Source of the DNA: Paragonimus skrjabini miyazakii
Lineage: Eukaryota; Platyhelminthes; Trematoda; Plagiorchiida; Troglotrematidae
Reading direction: 5' to 3'
DNA length: 64,000 nucleotides
NCBI GenBank assembly: GCA_014338405.1
Contig: JTDE01002136.1
Span: forward strand, 40,504-104,503
Shown: positions 49,516 through 62,030 of the stretch, piece after piece
How positions within the stretch are numbered: position 1 is the first letter of the stretch
Layout: the number at the start of each line of letters is the position of its first letter
Made by a program: the position numbers and the translations under genes
Notes under the pieces: generated by a model
The model's database searches: none
Told to the model about the DNA's origin: nothing
The model's input: the letters and a program-made list of their open reading frames with translations, nothing else

Positions 49516-51959
49516 CGTGAGAAACAGTTAGAAAAACTGCTGCGTAATATCGTATTAATTAGTTACTGCCGACTTCAGTACATGCTGGGTGAAAATGATC
49601 AATCCACTCATCAATGGAACCTCACCGAGTACTCCACACTATCAGTATACTGTATAAAGCACACTTGCCGTTTTTTGCATACAGTAAAGGAGTGCGATGT
49701 GCTCGTCAAAAAACGGGATAGTAAGACCCGGATGTGTTGCGGATATTGTCTAATCCCATGACAACCATTATAAGGTCCGATTTCCTCCGATACTAGAACG
49801 TATCGTATAACCTAAGTCCAGACTGGAGCGAAGTCCGCAATGCTGGATCGTGACCTAGACCAGCACAGTCGAGTGCCTTTCCGGGAACATAATTAATGTC
49901 TACCGCGAATGTATATACAGGGAAAAAATTATCATTGCTCCCACTTCAAGCTAGTTTTCTGAACGCATGCCTTACAGTGGCAAATTTCTGCACACTACTG
50001 CCAGAACTCATTAATCAAAATATCTTAAAATATATTCCGTCATAAATTCAGTATTACCGTTTTAAACATAGTTGCTTAAAGATGGGTGCGGCAGAACTGT
50101 ATGGACACATCGTGCACCAGTGATCATTACAGCTGGCTTACTGTATGTGTTTTCAGCAACGTAGATGAAATTATGCCTGATGGAAAGGTCTCATGACTGG
50201 TCAGGGTCGGGGAGTAAACTTGAAGACACCGATCTATGAGCGATGAGCATAATCTACCTAGTAAAGTGGGATGCAAATCAAGCTGATATTTTTTTGTCTT
50301 CCGCCAAACAAAGACTTGCAACTTGATACACGCTGGAGGAGAAAATGTTTTGGCGTTTAGATAAACACAATTTAGTCAGATGGCTGTGCTACTACAGGAA
50401 ACGAAAACTGCAGTCGTTCGCTTTTTGATTACTACTAACTCGGGTTAAAACTGTAGTCATGGACACATTCTAGTACCATGTAGGAGCGAGGAGACCTAGA
50501 ATTTATTTAACGGACATTCAACAGAACAGTGAATGTTTCATGTATAACACGGTCGTTTCAGTTATTCGTTTCAATCAGATACGCACAATGATCAGTCCAC
50601 GAAGTTTCTGTGGATAGACGGAAAAAGTGCTAACTCGTAATCAGCAAAATATCGACGGCACCCAGGGTGCACCAACCACAGTCCTTTCAAGAGTTATCAG
50701 TGGATTGCAATCATATCTAGAAACGACAAAAGTTCTGTTGAGACCGACCAGCTGCATGTAGATGCTATAAATTTTAAGAAGGTAAGGTGAGTTTCCACTT
50801 AAACGTCGGTGGCAAGCGCTTCCCTGCTGTCTTGGGTGCGTTTGCAGAGTCTAGTTTGAAAGCTTAGCAATCCTGGATGAAACCAAGAATCGACAGCCTA
50901 TAAGTGTTCCCTAGTCAGTTTTCTATTGTCATTCATTACAACACTACCTACCTCATATACGAAGAGACGCAGCTTGCTTTCCGCGGAATTTAAATTTTGG
51001 AATGGCCGGCGCATGACTTGGATTGATAACACTGGAAACTTCCGATTCGATAGGGATACAGAAATGTCATTCTGTGGTGCAACGGCCGAATGACAATGAC
51101 ATGAAGCAAACGTAAAATGCTACCATTCATATCATCTGTGAATCAATTGTAATGAGTGCGTCTCGGTCATATACACTGAAGCTTTCAACCGACTCAGAAA
51201 AAGTACTCATTAAGTACTTCCAATGGAACACCATTTTGAATGTTGTCTCAGCCATTTTAGACCTGATTGTTGAAAGAACGTCTAAAACAAATTTACAGCA
51301 GATTGTAGTTTGTGAGTAGTAAGAACCGTGTCCCTCTCTATCCATTATGAAAATTAGTTGAAGAACAATATGTGGTCTACATACATACCCAAGAGCATGC
51401 GTTGGAATAAGTGTGCTTAATATGACAAAACTTATATTTCTTATCATACATGTATATGAATGTACAGAAATTGAGCAACAACGGTTTCTTCACCCAAGTG
51501 CATTGCGTCACGCTGGCTTTTTGCCTGCGATTCTGCCCATCTTTATTGTTGTTAGGCGAGTGGCACACTTTGATCAGGGAATTACATCGGATACTGTGTA
51601 AACTGCAATGCAAACCACCATTTAGCGGGTTAATTTGGTAAGCGGGATAAGCCGGTTTGACTGTATGATGGTCACAGACACTCGGTGTAACTGGTGGATT
51701 TTCATCGTGCTGTCATTAAAACTGTCATCCTTGTTACCTTTTGGGTTGAGTTGTGACAGCAAATGGAGCAGTTTAAGTGTTCTCCTTAGATAAGCAAACT
51801 GCAACACATACACCATTGCTTTTAAACTTTCTTCAGGTTCCCCTTAGGAGAAGTGTAAGAAATACCTCTCAAAGGCACCACCCAACACAACCTGAGTACG
51901 TTCATCGTGGTTAGCATCACTTGACTTCTCAACTACTGATAAGTACGAGCGATGGCCCC
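49516..51959. other. Unassigned sequence
   Basis: About 2.4 kb with only unsupported short frames. The frame at 49504-49761 lies antisense to, and upstream of, PLE relic C and may cover unreadable PLE sequence. Confidence 0.35.
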
Positions 51960-52240
51960 ATACTACTCACACCATCACTGTTCAGTAGTGATGCGACAAA
52001 GTATCCGCAGGAAAAACACGAGAAGAAACATCCCACCAACACGACAGTGCAGTGTGTCATGGAATAGTTCTGTATACGCAAAGTAGTCGAGCATTAGCGT
52101 CTGTGGCAGCCGGGACCTTCTGGGACGATTGCCGTATGCAAATGAGTGTTTTTTGTTCCTTGTCTTATTTGAACACCTAACCCGCGTTAGTTTCCTAAAT
52201 AAGCAACCTTTGTGCCATCCGTGTTCTTGGCTCACAATAC
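51960..52240 (+). repeat. Old dispersed repeat R4, copy 2
   Basis: Pairs with 45255-45510: TTCAGTAGTG, GGAAAAACACGAGAAGAAAC and TTGTGCCATCCGTG occur in the same order with spacing within about 20 bp. Confidence 0.35.
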
Positions 52241-53984
52241 TACTACTAAGTTTTGAAAAGACACTACAGTAGTTTTGCTTAAACTGTGCAATGACTGAAT
52301 TCAATAAACTCTATTATTTATTATTCCGCAAGTGGAACTTTAAGTCATTTAGTTAACCAGTGGTCACTAACACCCAAACCTTCAGTAAGCAGGAATGAAT
52401 GATAGATAGGACAATAATCGATATGTTAGGATTAACAGAATTGTACCACTGAGAGAAGCGGTTGCGTAGTACGTCACATAAAATAAAAATAACATTGAGG
52501 GGATAGTGCAAGCTACGTAGCATGGCAGCTGCGATGCAGACGTGAGGTAGGATGCGAGATATGGTATTGAAAAGCTGGGAACGTACAGAGCAAAAAGCGG
52601 TTTTGGTAATTACTCGCGGTCAATTTCGTGAAACTTCTATAAACAAGCGGTCCAAATTCAGATGATACTGTTACTAGATCTACTAGGCATCTGTTACACA
52701 CTGTGGTCACAATAAAAAGTTGCATCGCTAATTTACGCCCCATAGGTGCGCGAATATCATGATATGGCCTTCGGCAAGTTGTGGATTGACAGAAGAATTC
52801 CAGCAATATGACAAATACGATCATTTGGTCTCATCTGGAATTATGTCAGGTGCGGGTTTTGTAAACCGAAGACCAGTACATGTGAGCACTCGATATAAAC
52901 ACTCGTATAAGAATGCCAAGTGATATCGAGCGATGCTTTGAAGCAGATGCTGCCGTTCTTTCCATTTTGCCCAGCGTTCACGTTTTCTCAATTTTAAGTA
53001 GGAATGATTAGTCGACTGTTATAGCCCTGTAAGAGGAAAAGCTGCCCGAAAGTTCACATCAAAAAAGAAGTAACGATGCGGCGGACAATTGTTTTTAATA
53101 GTTCTTTCTCAAGCCAATACAGTTACAAAGGTTTCATTAGAACGTGTCGCAAGATAGAGCGTAAAATTCAAGATGAGTGGCATTAAAAACAACCGTTACA
53201 CTACATATAACTGGTTAGACCTAGACCTATGTTAAATGGATGGTGTCACACGGTTAGGGTCAGATGTCTGTGATTGATCTATGGCAACGACAATTGTAAG
53301 AACCGAACACATTTATTGTGGCCATAGATTAACTGTCGGTATCTCTACTCGCTCCAACACACAAGTATGCGCATGCGAATGTTCATGTAGGAAATTTGAC
53401 ATTGTAACAATGTTTATTCAGCCAAAGCCGTTGAAATGAGCATGCCTAGTACAAGTTACTCTTGCCACATAGCTGGTATCGAACGGTCGGTCAGAGGAGA
53501 ACAGTGACGATGGAGAATAACCAGAAGTGGATAGTTTAGAATATTAGTATTCACAAATGGCTGGAGGTGTTGGAATACTTAGTTTGAATACAACCAATTT
53601 GCGTTAGATTGATGAAGGAGTGAAAACGATTATGTATTGTAGATAGTTGTTTTTGACTTGGAGAAAGATTCTTGTGCGATGACTACAGGAAAATGAACGT
53701 AACTTGTTCTTGAGCGGGTTAATGAGTGGTTGCATTAGATGGACACAAGTAGGGATCAACCGTTAATAAAAATCAACTAAACCATCCAACCGATGAGGCT
53801 GTTTAAACGATGTGGGCTCCGGATAGTCCACTATTGGCTGCAGTTTGTTAGAGAGAAGTTCTATCCCGCTAGTGTATATACTGTCATAAGAACGTTTTGC
53901 GCGGCATTTTAAATGAACACTTAGCTAAGGGAACTGCAGTCACATGACATGACAGACGGGGGAGTAATGAACGCAGATGCGCGC
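52241..53984. other. Unassigned, may hold remains of a Gypsy element
   Basis: The minus strand should carry RNase H and integrase if the Gypsy remnant at 53985 were intact. I cannot read either. A segment at about 53090-53290 resembles 58800-59010 (LTR candidate). Confidence 0.3.
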
Positions 53985-54245
53985 TGTTATTCCTGTGACA
54001 TGCTAGCGAGCAAGATATCGTTCAACCACGGCTATACACCGCCCAGTCTATGACAGACATCGCGAGTAAAGCGTTGGAAAGTCTGAGCAGCGTTACTAGA
54101 ACCAAACAGCATACGTAAAACATCAAAATTCCAAATGGTTTTGACTGTTCTCTTTCGAAAGTTTTCATACGATACGGGAATTTGCTTATAGACGCTTACC
54201 GGGTCGATTTTACTAAATATATCTTCTGGATAGCTGTGTGGTCAG
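53985..54245 (-). mobile_element. Gypsy/Ty3-type LTR retrotransposon, reverse transcriptase remnant
   Basis: One minus frame reads YPEDIFSKIDPVSVYKQIPV, then LRMLFGSSNAAQTFQRFTRD and, after a stop, PWLNDILLAS. These are the FSKIDL-x-x-AYHQIPV, LRMPFGL-NAAQTFQRF and YLDDLLIAS blocks of Gypsy RT. The catalytic YLDD is degenerate (WLND) and the palm upstream is deleted, so this is a fossil. It is a genomic retrotransposon relic, not an active virus. Confidence 0.82.
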
Positions 54246-55494
54246 GCCTTGAAAGCGAGGCTTCTAGCATCATCAAGAAGAAATCCAATTCCCAGGTTTC
54301 GAAAGTTATTAAGTAATCCGTGAGTTCGCTATCCGATCGCGTATAAAACTGATAGTAAAGCTTCCAAGCATCTAAACAGAACACGCTTTGCAATACGGTG
54401 TGCCGGGTTAAACCGACTATGATGTATACAGAAATGGATTGACTCACTGAAACAAAAGGGTTTTCGGGAAATGTTAGACACTTGCCGGCTCAACTAACTA
54501 AAATGTGATTGATGAAGAAGACATGAAATTTGCAGTGCGAAATCAATTAAGAACTTAAATCATCTTACTATTCCAGCAGAATAAATTCATAAGAATATAT
54601 AACAACCCGTTGTTCCGCAATTTTCACGTTGCATCGGCTATTGTTGACGATAAATACAAATCGAATTTTTCGAACACAAGCAACATTCAGCTAATCCGTT
54701 CGGTTAAGAAGAGTAGCCGAATTGCTGTTGAACAATATCAGGAGGTCTCTTCAAAGCACCCGGTGAGGGTATCGGATAAAATTGTCTGTAGAGACCTAAC
54801 AAGTTAACAACCCGAGGAAACGCACTGATGTATTTTAAAGTCATCATTTATATCGTACTGACGGTTAGTCGAATTTGTTGCACCTGTGAGCTCATTTTGT
54901 TGCACTTATGGAGGACAGTTACAACACTCCCAAATGCTGCTGCATCGACTTTCATGGTAATGTTCAGTCCTACCAAGTTAAATCTGGCTTCCTCTGATTT
55001 GACAGGACCATAGCTGATCCCCACAGACTATTGAGAGCGGACAACAGGCCACATTGCGTATTCCGTCTCTGTTCTTAAGTCAGTTACGAGAGCACATAGC
55101 ATTAATCGAATGATACGTATTCATGGCAAGAATGAACAGATGGTTCAATCCAGTGTCTTTCGGTTCACATGCGCTAATGGGTTATGCAGGAACTCCTTAT
55201 GGCTCATGATGGCATCATAAGAACGCAACAGGTGGGTAAATTAGCTTCAGTCAGGGCGTACCTGAGTAGAGCTGTCAAGTCTGTTGCTGAAGATCCCAAG
55301 GACACAGTCTTCGTTCCAGAAAGTAGCACCTAATGAACCACACTACCAGCGGTTAGCGGATCGACTTTGGAAGACCGTGGTCTGAAGAGCCTACTTATCT
55401 CTTCTCAGAACTCGTCTGCTTCACATGACTATGGTACGGGATTGCCTTCAGTTATTCCACCATTTTACAGTCAGATGGCACCATAGGCAACACT
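54246..55494. other. Unassigned sequence
   Basis: Would hold protease and the start of pol of the Gypsy remnant if present on the minus strand; not recognisable. A plus segment at 55230-55330 (RAYLSRAVKSVAEDPKD) reads smoothly but is short and unassigned. Confidence 0.3.
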
Positions 55495-55632
55495 TATTGT
55501 CTCCTAAAGCTCGGCCGTGGCAAGAGTACGTACTGTTGACGAGCTTTGATAGAAATGAAACTCGAGTCTGGTTCTTCTTTTCGCAAGGAGCTAAATGGAA
55601 TATCTACATAAACTCGACAGTGGCGATCGTTT
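55495..55632 (+). repeat. SINE copy C (partial)
   Basis: Core only: GTACTGTTGACGAGCTTTGA, GAAACTCGAGTCTGGTTCTT and TTTTCGCAAGGAGCTAAATG, through CGACAGTGGCGATC. The tRNA-like head is not recognisable. It ends about 210 bp before the LINE fragment at 55845. Confidence 0.65.
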
Positions 55633-55844
55633 GTGTGACGTTCGATTTGTATAAAACATGTTTAGTTCAAATTAGTTGGCTACTAACAATGCGTAAGTAG
55701 GCCATGGTGATTGGCCAATTTCACGCATCTAAAAGCTATTATTTATCAACTGTACTCCACATTTTATATCTCCAAGTTATTTTCAGTGCATGCACCTTTG
55801 CAGTTCCACCGTGGAGATAACTGCATGGTTGTTCAGTCCTCGCC

Positions 55845-57020
55845 AAAGTAGGCAGGCTGAGCAATGACGAACGTGATTCAGGTAGCCCAACCTCTTACGG
55901 TGAACGGTTGTTGCAGCTTTGTATTGATAACGGTCGGTTTCCGCCAGGTACTAATTTTCCACGTTGTAGGCGTCAATGCACCACATGGCGACCTCCATCA
56001 GCGAGTCAGTCGTGTACACGGACTGACCACATGGTCGTCAGCTATCGGTGGCGTGGGTGCTTCCAAGACTGCTAGTCAATCTGGAGCACCTGTGTGGATT
56101 CCGATCATGCACTGTTATGGGTCAAGTTAGCTCTGCGCTTTTTCGGGAGGCCGTTTCATTAACCAAACTGAGGTGTCTAAACTAGCAGGGACACGAGCGA
56201 AGTACACGTACTATAATGCGCTTGTCTCTAATTTAGGTCCCCACTCATCAGACGACTTCGAAATACCTTAGACACATTTACGGCATGCAATACATAAGTG
56301 CGGTACTGTCTCGTGTGATACAACTACTCGTTCAGCTGTCAATCGCTGGTGGCCACAAGGCGTCATCGAAGAGTGGAAAGCAGCTGCTACCGGCAACTCG
56401 TGAAAGCCGTTCGGTCTCAGATCCGTGTTTCTGTGAAAGGCCGGGTGAACAACGCCACTGCAAGAGGAGTCCTATTGTACGGCCCAGAAACCTGGTCAAT
56501 TCTCACAGAGGATGTTCATACAGTATCCGTTTCTGACCATCGGTGTCTCCGAAGAGTCAGCGGCATGTGATGCGAACATTGTGTCAGGAATGACGAAGCT
56601 CACTGAAGTATTTTCGGAACGGATAGACATTGTCGATCCTTGATGCTGATCCTATCTCACAGGCCTCACTCGCTTTGTCACACCCTACGAATGCCTACCC
56701 ACCGCTTGTCACATCGTGGCTTGCTTGTTAGTGGTGCGTAGAGCTGGAATTAGCAGACTGGTGGTCAACGTATTACTTGGGTTCGAGGTATGACAGCAAT
56801 TCCTCTGAAGCGTGCTTCAGTAGGATGTTCCGGGTTTCCTGTCTGGAGTTCGAAGTACAATGAACATTTTTGGTTGAGGACGTTGTCTGGTATAGCGAAG
56901 AACAGAAGTCATTGGCGCCCATGTTGGAAATCCCCATATGCGTCGATGTAAATTGTCTACTTTCTTATTCTGCATCTCTCCTTTTTACCTAATAGTGCCT
57001 TTTGTCTTCTCATATTGAAG
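55845..57020 (+). mobile_element. RTE-like LINE with internal deletion: endonuclease joined to C-terminal domain
   Basis: The first part (55845-56165) reads VGRLSNDERDSGSPTSYGER, LLQLCIDNGRFPPGTNFPRC, CTTWRPPSASQSCTRTDHMV and VSYRWRGCF, the later half of an APE endonuclease with the final His motif (DH). The second part (56350-56960) reads RVSVKGRVNNATARGVLLYG, PETWSILTEDV, SVSDHRCLRRVSGM, then TLRMPTHRLSHRGLL, a GGQRITWVRGM block and EHFWLRTLSGIAKNRSHW. Nearly all of the reverse transcriptase is missing between them. Same family as 7592 and 43080. Confidence 0.82.
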
Positions 57021-58799
57021 CACTTTTGCCGGTCCATGCGGTTTACATGTGTTAAAAATATATATTGCGAAACCAGTCGTGTTTTCGGTGACTTTTCGTC
57101 AATAAACACATACTGCTTATGTCACTTTAAACGTTTAACAACATGTAATTTCAAATTATTTTGTCGAATTAATGTTACGCTTTGTGGTAACCTTGTAGGA
57201 ACTTGGAGGCAACCTCGACCTTGCTTGGTGTGCAAACAATTATTCAAATTCATGTTGTACGTTATGCCAACACATGCTAGAATGTATCCCTCACGCGAAA
57301 GCTCTGCTTCATGCCAGGCACAGGCTGACGTATATCGCATCATAAGCAGCTTTACCGGACATGCTCATCGACGGTCATTACCTAACCACCCTAGTGCATT
57401 TAGATGTTCGTGTTCTTCATATCGCTTACTGTATTAACCAATAAGCTGTCAGCTTTCGCTCGCCGTGGTTTACTTTGCGCCTGACTGCACGTAATCCACT
57501 GTGAATACACGATTAGCGAAGTGGTTATTACAAGATGAAGAACTATTTTACGAACAGCCTCTTGAAACATGTGCCAAATAAGAAACAATCTGTATATAGA
57601 TGTGTCAAATGGTTCGAAGAATACCAGACGTCTTTGTATCTGTTGTCAGAAAAATCTCCAGGTAACTGTTGAACGCAGACTGATAGTTGTGTGTCGAGTG
57701 AATAAATCGTCAACCAGAAGAAGGTGTCAGATTGAAATTGACTACAAAACCTGTTAAATCTTGTGAATATCACTTTTGGAATGTGATGTTTGTGGGCTTC
57801 TGGCTAATAGTCTGATCAAGCTATAATACCCGCGAGTAATAACGGATATACGTATTGAGTTGTCGAGGTAATCGATGGAAAATACGAGAAAAGACGCTAA
57901 TGTATCATATCGAAAATCATAATACAGTAGGAACGCAAATGTGCACTTCGCACGGATAACGAGTTACACAAACTAGTAGTCACCGAGAGAAAAGCCAATG
58001 AAGACAGTGACCCTGAAGGTCCGTAAGTTGAACCGACAGAATAGCACGTACAAGCGTTACAAATAAAAACCACATCGAATGCGGTCGCGTCGTAAGACGG
58101 TAGCAAGAACGACTACTCTAGAGAATGAGGACAACTAAGACCACGCGTAGATAATACGCAAGAATGCGAACACTATTGTTCCAAAGTCTTTATGGAAATA
58201 CATACAATTCACCTTTCTTTGAATATCACGCAGTTGATACTTGGACCACTTTTCCCAAAGTACACTGTAATGATGGTGCTTGAAACATTAAGCACGAACT
58301 TCCATTCGGTAAATAGAGCCCGAAGTGTTTACCTGCAAAACCCCTGTAAAAATCTACAGAACTAATCAAATTCTTACAGAGTTCTTGACTGCCAGTTTTG
58401 AAGAATTCATATGGTATACGCCTCATGAAATATTTTCCATGACCGCTCGTGTAATTTTAGCATACAATCGTTACAACTGTCTACAGTTCCTCTACTATCT
58501 TGCTACCTGAGTTCGTCGAACAACCGAGAGAAACTTCACGCTCTGCTTTCCATTAAACACTGTACACGGTAACGCAACATCGAGCAAAACAGGGATGTAA
58601 ACTTTCCGATCACTACAGATCTTAGTTTCATGTCTATAGGATTAAACCGTAGCTGTGTAGAAAGCCATTCCATCGAGCTCCTCAATGTGTAGAACTAATC
58701 CTCTTTTCCTGCAAAGTCTCGTTGGGAAATGACGAATGGAATAACGCGTTTGTAGCACAACTGAAAATAGAATTAAAAATTTGACGAACAGCTATCATT
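57021..58799. other. Unassigned sequence
   Basis: The frames at 57015-57437, 57543-57773 and 58325-58510 are not supported by motifs. If the flanking segments near 53.1 and 58.9 kb are LTRs, gag should be here on the minus strand, but none is readable. Confidence 0.3.
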
Positions 58800-59010
58800 G
58801 ACCATTATTTTTCAAGCTTATAGCGGTTTCAGCAGCAAGTGCCATGAGACGAAGTACAAGGTTCATGAATGTATTGTTAGTGAGTGATATTAAAAGTAAA
58901 TGCTAACCTCCACACAATTAGTTAGACCCATACCGGACGTTGACTGGAGGTTATGTCACACGGCAAGAGTCAGGTATTTCTGTGGCTACATCGGCTATGA
59001 GTGATCCGCA
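58800..59010 (+). repeat. Repeat R5, possible LTR partner of 53090-53290
   Basis: Shares GTTAGACC, GTCACACGG and GTCAG...TCTGTG blocks in the same order with 53210-53285, and a weaker ATTAAAA-bearing block before them. The two copies bracket the Gypsy RT remnant, the partial SINE and the LINE fragment. An LTR reading is tentative; an unrelated dispersed repeat is equally possible. Confidence 0.3.
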
Positions 59011-60159
59011 GTCACGGAGGTTGCATGAAGTGAACAGATCTCTTAGAACAATTTTCACGGTCTTGTGCCCGTCAAAGTAAAGCGAAACCAAGCTCAATGT
59101 ATGGCAACTAGAGTAAAAGTTCCGTTCGCAGCAAGAACTGAAAGACCCTCAAAACTGAAGGAAAGGAAATGGTTATCCGAAGCAATACGACCCTTCGAAT
59201 ATGATAACCCAAGTTCCGCGTGAGGTACTATCCACTGTTTTAACCAGGATATTACATCACACCAATCCAACCGTTGTATCTACCGGCCGCTTAGATGTAT
59301 ACTTCTAGTGGTAACTTTACAAAGCAGGTTTACTATAAAGCGGATGTCACGAACGAACCGGATAGACAAGCTACCAGTCCGCCATCAATCATTGCTCATG
59401 CATTCGTTTTTATGCTGCTGTTGAACTGCAGCGGAAATAAAAGTTAATCGCGTCATAATGAGAAGCATCGCCTACTTAACAGCTCATGAAGCTTACAAGG
59501 TAACTCTGAATATACAAACTGCTTCAACTCTAGTGTATATAGAACACTAAAAACTTTCATTTGTAAAGAAATCTTAACGAACTGCATAAATTTGTCAACA
59601 ACGACGAAGAATGAGTCAACGTTAGAGTTCTCTGATGTCATCCGACACCATCATTGTCAACAACAGCAGTTAACAGCTATTGATACTGCGTGTAACTGTC
59701 TAACAGCTGTGTTATCAAATTTTCATCTTAACTTAGATATGGAAGAGCCAACGGCTAACACTGCACAAGCAACTTGGTCACAAAACAATAACATTTGCTT
59801 CACTGTAAGTGATTAATTGTCATTTCTTCTTAAACCTACAACCAGACGCTGAGAAACACATGTACCTTCATGAAGGACAGACACAACATGCCGCGGTTAA
59901 TCTAATGAGAAGTGTCCACACTGAAATCGTAATCATTATCGTTAGGTGACGTAACATTTTGAAAGTTCATCATTGTCAGAGTTGAGCCGCATCCGTGGGT
60001 AGTAAGTCTCATGCTACTGTTGGTGCCGATGGTAGTTCACGATGTGACCGATTGAGGAATAAGGAAAAATATGTAGGGAAAAAACTAAGCAGACAAAACA
60101 ATGGAGATTTCCGAAGAGCTAATAATCCTACGGTTACACGCTCAACATCGAACTCGTTC
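59011..60159. other. Unassigned sequence
   Basis: A 74-codon frame at 59592-59816 is Gln/Thr/Asn-rich and ends at a stop, with no recognised family. Confidence 0.35.
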
Positions 60160-60415
60160 ACATATGATAATTCGGTCGTGCCTAACGTGAGGTCAATGGC
60201 GCAGTGGTAAACACGGTTGAACAGCATGTCCGTGGTTCAAGTCCCGGTAGTGGCGATGATATGCACTACTGACGAGCTCTAATGAGAGCGAAACTCGAGT
60301 CTAGTGCCTCTTTTCTATGGGGGCCGACTGGATAGTCTATGGGAATGCGACAGCTGCGATCAACTGTGGGTGATGTTCTAATTGAAATAAAACCAAATCC
60401 CCGACTACTCATCAG
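60160..60415 (+). repeat. SINE copy D, best tRNA-like head
   Basis: Contains a polymerase III box A, TGGCGCAGTGG (60197-60207), and box B, GGTTCAAGTCC (60234-60244), 26 bp apart, as in a tRNA gene. The family core GCACTACTGACGAGCTCTAA and AGAGCGAAACTCGAGTCTAG follows, then a 3' end with AATAAAACC and CTCATCAGTAAT. The tRNA-like segment is not a functional tRNA because it lacks a proper acceptor stem. It gives the family its origin. Confidence 0.8.
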
Positions 60416-60639
60416 TAATCTAACCATTCTGTCAGATTTTCTACCGAGTGCCAAGAAATTGACCAAAAATGGTGAGCGTTCGAATGTTGATAGTTGTTGG
60501 GACCATTAGTATCATATACCGCAGCTCGGATCTATGCACTCAGAAGTTCGTGCGGACACTCAATATCTCCTGGTTTACAATCAATCAAGCCTACAATTTA
60601 GAATAGTGAGTACGTAACTGATAACATGCACACCGTCCA

Positions 60640-62030
60640 CAACCTCTATTGACCGTTTTTCAGATTCAACCAAGTTACTGTTTTCAGTTACAATGCAGTT
60701 ACAATGCAATCAAAATGGTGGTCACTTCTCGACTGGTCAATAAGACTTGTCGTGAACGCAACCAGCAACTGTATGCCCTGTCTGTGCACCTCACCAAAGC
60801 CTCTAATTCCGCGAGCCTTAAGACATTGGGAACGATGCTTGGTAATTTTTGATGTTCAGGTAAGTTCGTTAGTCTGATTGGAGTGTTGCATATGGGTATG
60901 TGGATGAAAGTACAATCGTGTGGATTGGCCTTCATTGATTTTGACATTATCATTGACATGAAGCACGATTGTGACTTAGGTGCAATCCTGTTCAGTTTGT
61001 ATTCGATTGCAATGCTAACAATTGCCCTCCGAAGCTCGGAGGATAGTGTTGAGCTTGAATACCGCACGGATGGATGCCTGCTGAATATTTGACATTTCGG
61101 CGCTCTAAGTCGGTTACGTACTTCAACGATACACATGCTACTATTCTCAGATGATAGTGCGTCATCTATACATAGCGAGGATGATTTTCAGCTTCTAGTC
61201 ACGGATTTCGTGACCGTGCCATTCACATTCGGTCCGAATATCAACACATGCAAGAAGTTTTATTTCTGTCAGTCTTCTCCGAGTAGAGATACTGTGCCTA
61301 CATCTGGAATCTGTATTATCGAAAACATTGTTGATAGCTGCATAGGTCGCTGTCATTTGGGTAGCAATCTGTTGAAAGATGTGTCCGTGGACCGCGAGTT
61401 GTGAGGTCATGTGTTGAAGGCTAATGCTGCTTTCGGACGTCTTGAAATAGGTGAATGGATGAACCACAATATGGAGATGAAAACCAGGCTGTTTGTCTAC
61501 CGCTCAACGTTGTTGTTTACACCGTTGTAGTGCAGGGAAAATTGCACACTATATCCACAGAATGTGCGGAACGTGAACCGTTTCCATTTGTAATGTTTAA
61601 GACGTATCCTGGGTATTAGGTGGTCGTATGTGTTTCCAAACACTGAAGCACTTCGGCGAGCGGACACAGACCGGATCGAAGTCATGCTGATGCTCAATCA
61701 GTCTGATTGGCTAGGTCACGTGCGTAGGTGTGACGATGAATGGATTCCGAAGCAGCTGCTGTATGCGTAAGTGGAAGTAGATAAGCGAAATCTTGGTGGT
61801 CAGAAGCCATGATATCAGTATGTTACGCAAGTAAGTATTCCGCGTTTTTATATCGATTTTCGTTCCTGGGAGAACTTAGCCCGGAACCAGACAGTCTGGG
61901 CGAATAAGATCCGAGTGGGCATCCGAAGGTTCACTGGACAACAACTGTGGGGCCGTAGTCTGAAGCTCGTGGTACGCAAGGAAACCACTGCTGTCATAGG
62001 TCGTGGAGACGACCATATGGCGTTGCGATG
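60640..62030 (+). mobile_element. Non-LTR retrotransposon: degenerate reverse transcriptase and C-terminal domain
   Basis: Plus-strand order: RERNQQLYALSVHLTKA (motif A region, catalytic Asp changed to His), GTMLGNF, GAILFSLYSIAMLTIALRSS (motif B region), VELEYRTDG, then MLLFSDDSA at 61135 (motif C, both Asp kept at 61150-61155), FGPNINTCKKFYF, LGSNLLKDV, RLFVYRSTLLFTPL and CLRRILGIRW at 61594, SDWLGHVRRCDDEWIPKQLL, and a final SWENLARNQTVW. Stops occur at several places. The tail differs from the RTE-like copies at 43080 and 55845, so it is a second LINE family. No endonuclease is seen before 60640. Confidence 0.87.

Noticed and set aside
60699..61136. 145-codon minus-strand ORF
   Set aside because: It is the antisense shadow of the LINE reverse transcriptase on the plus strand.
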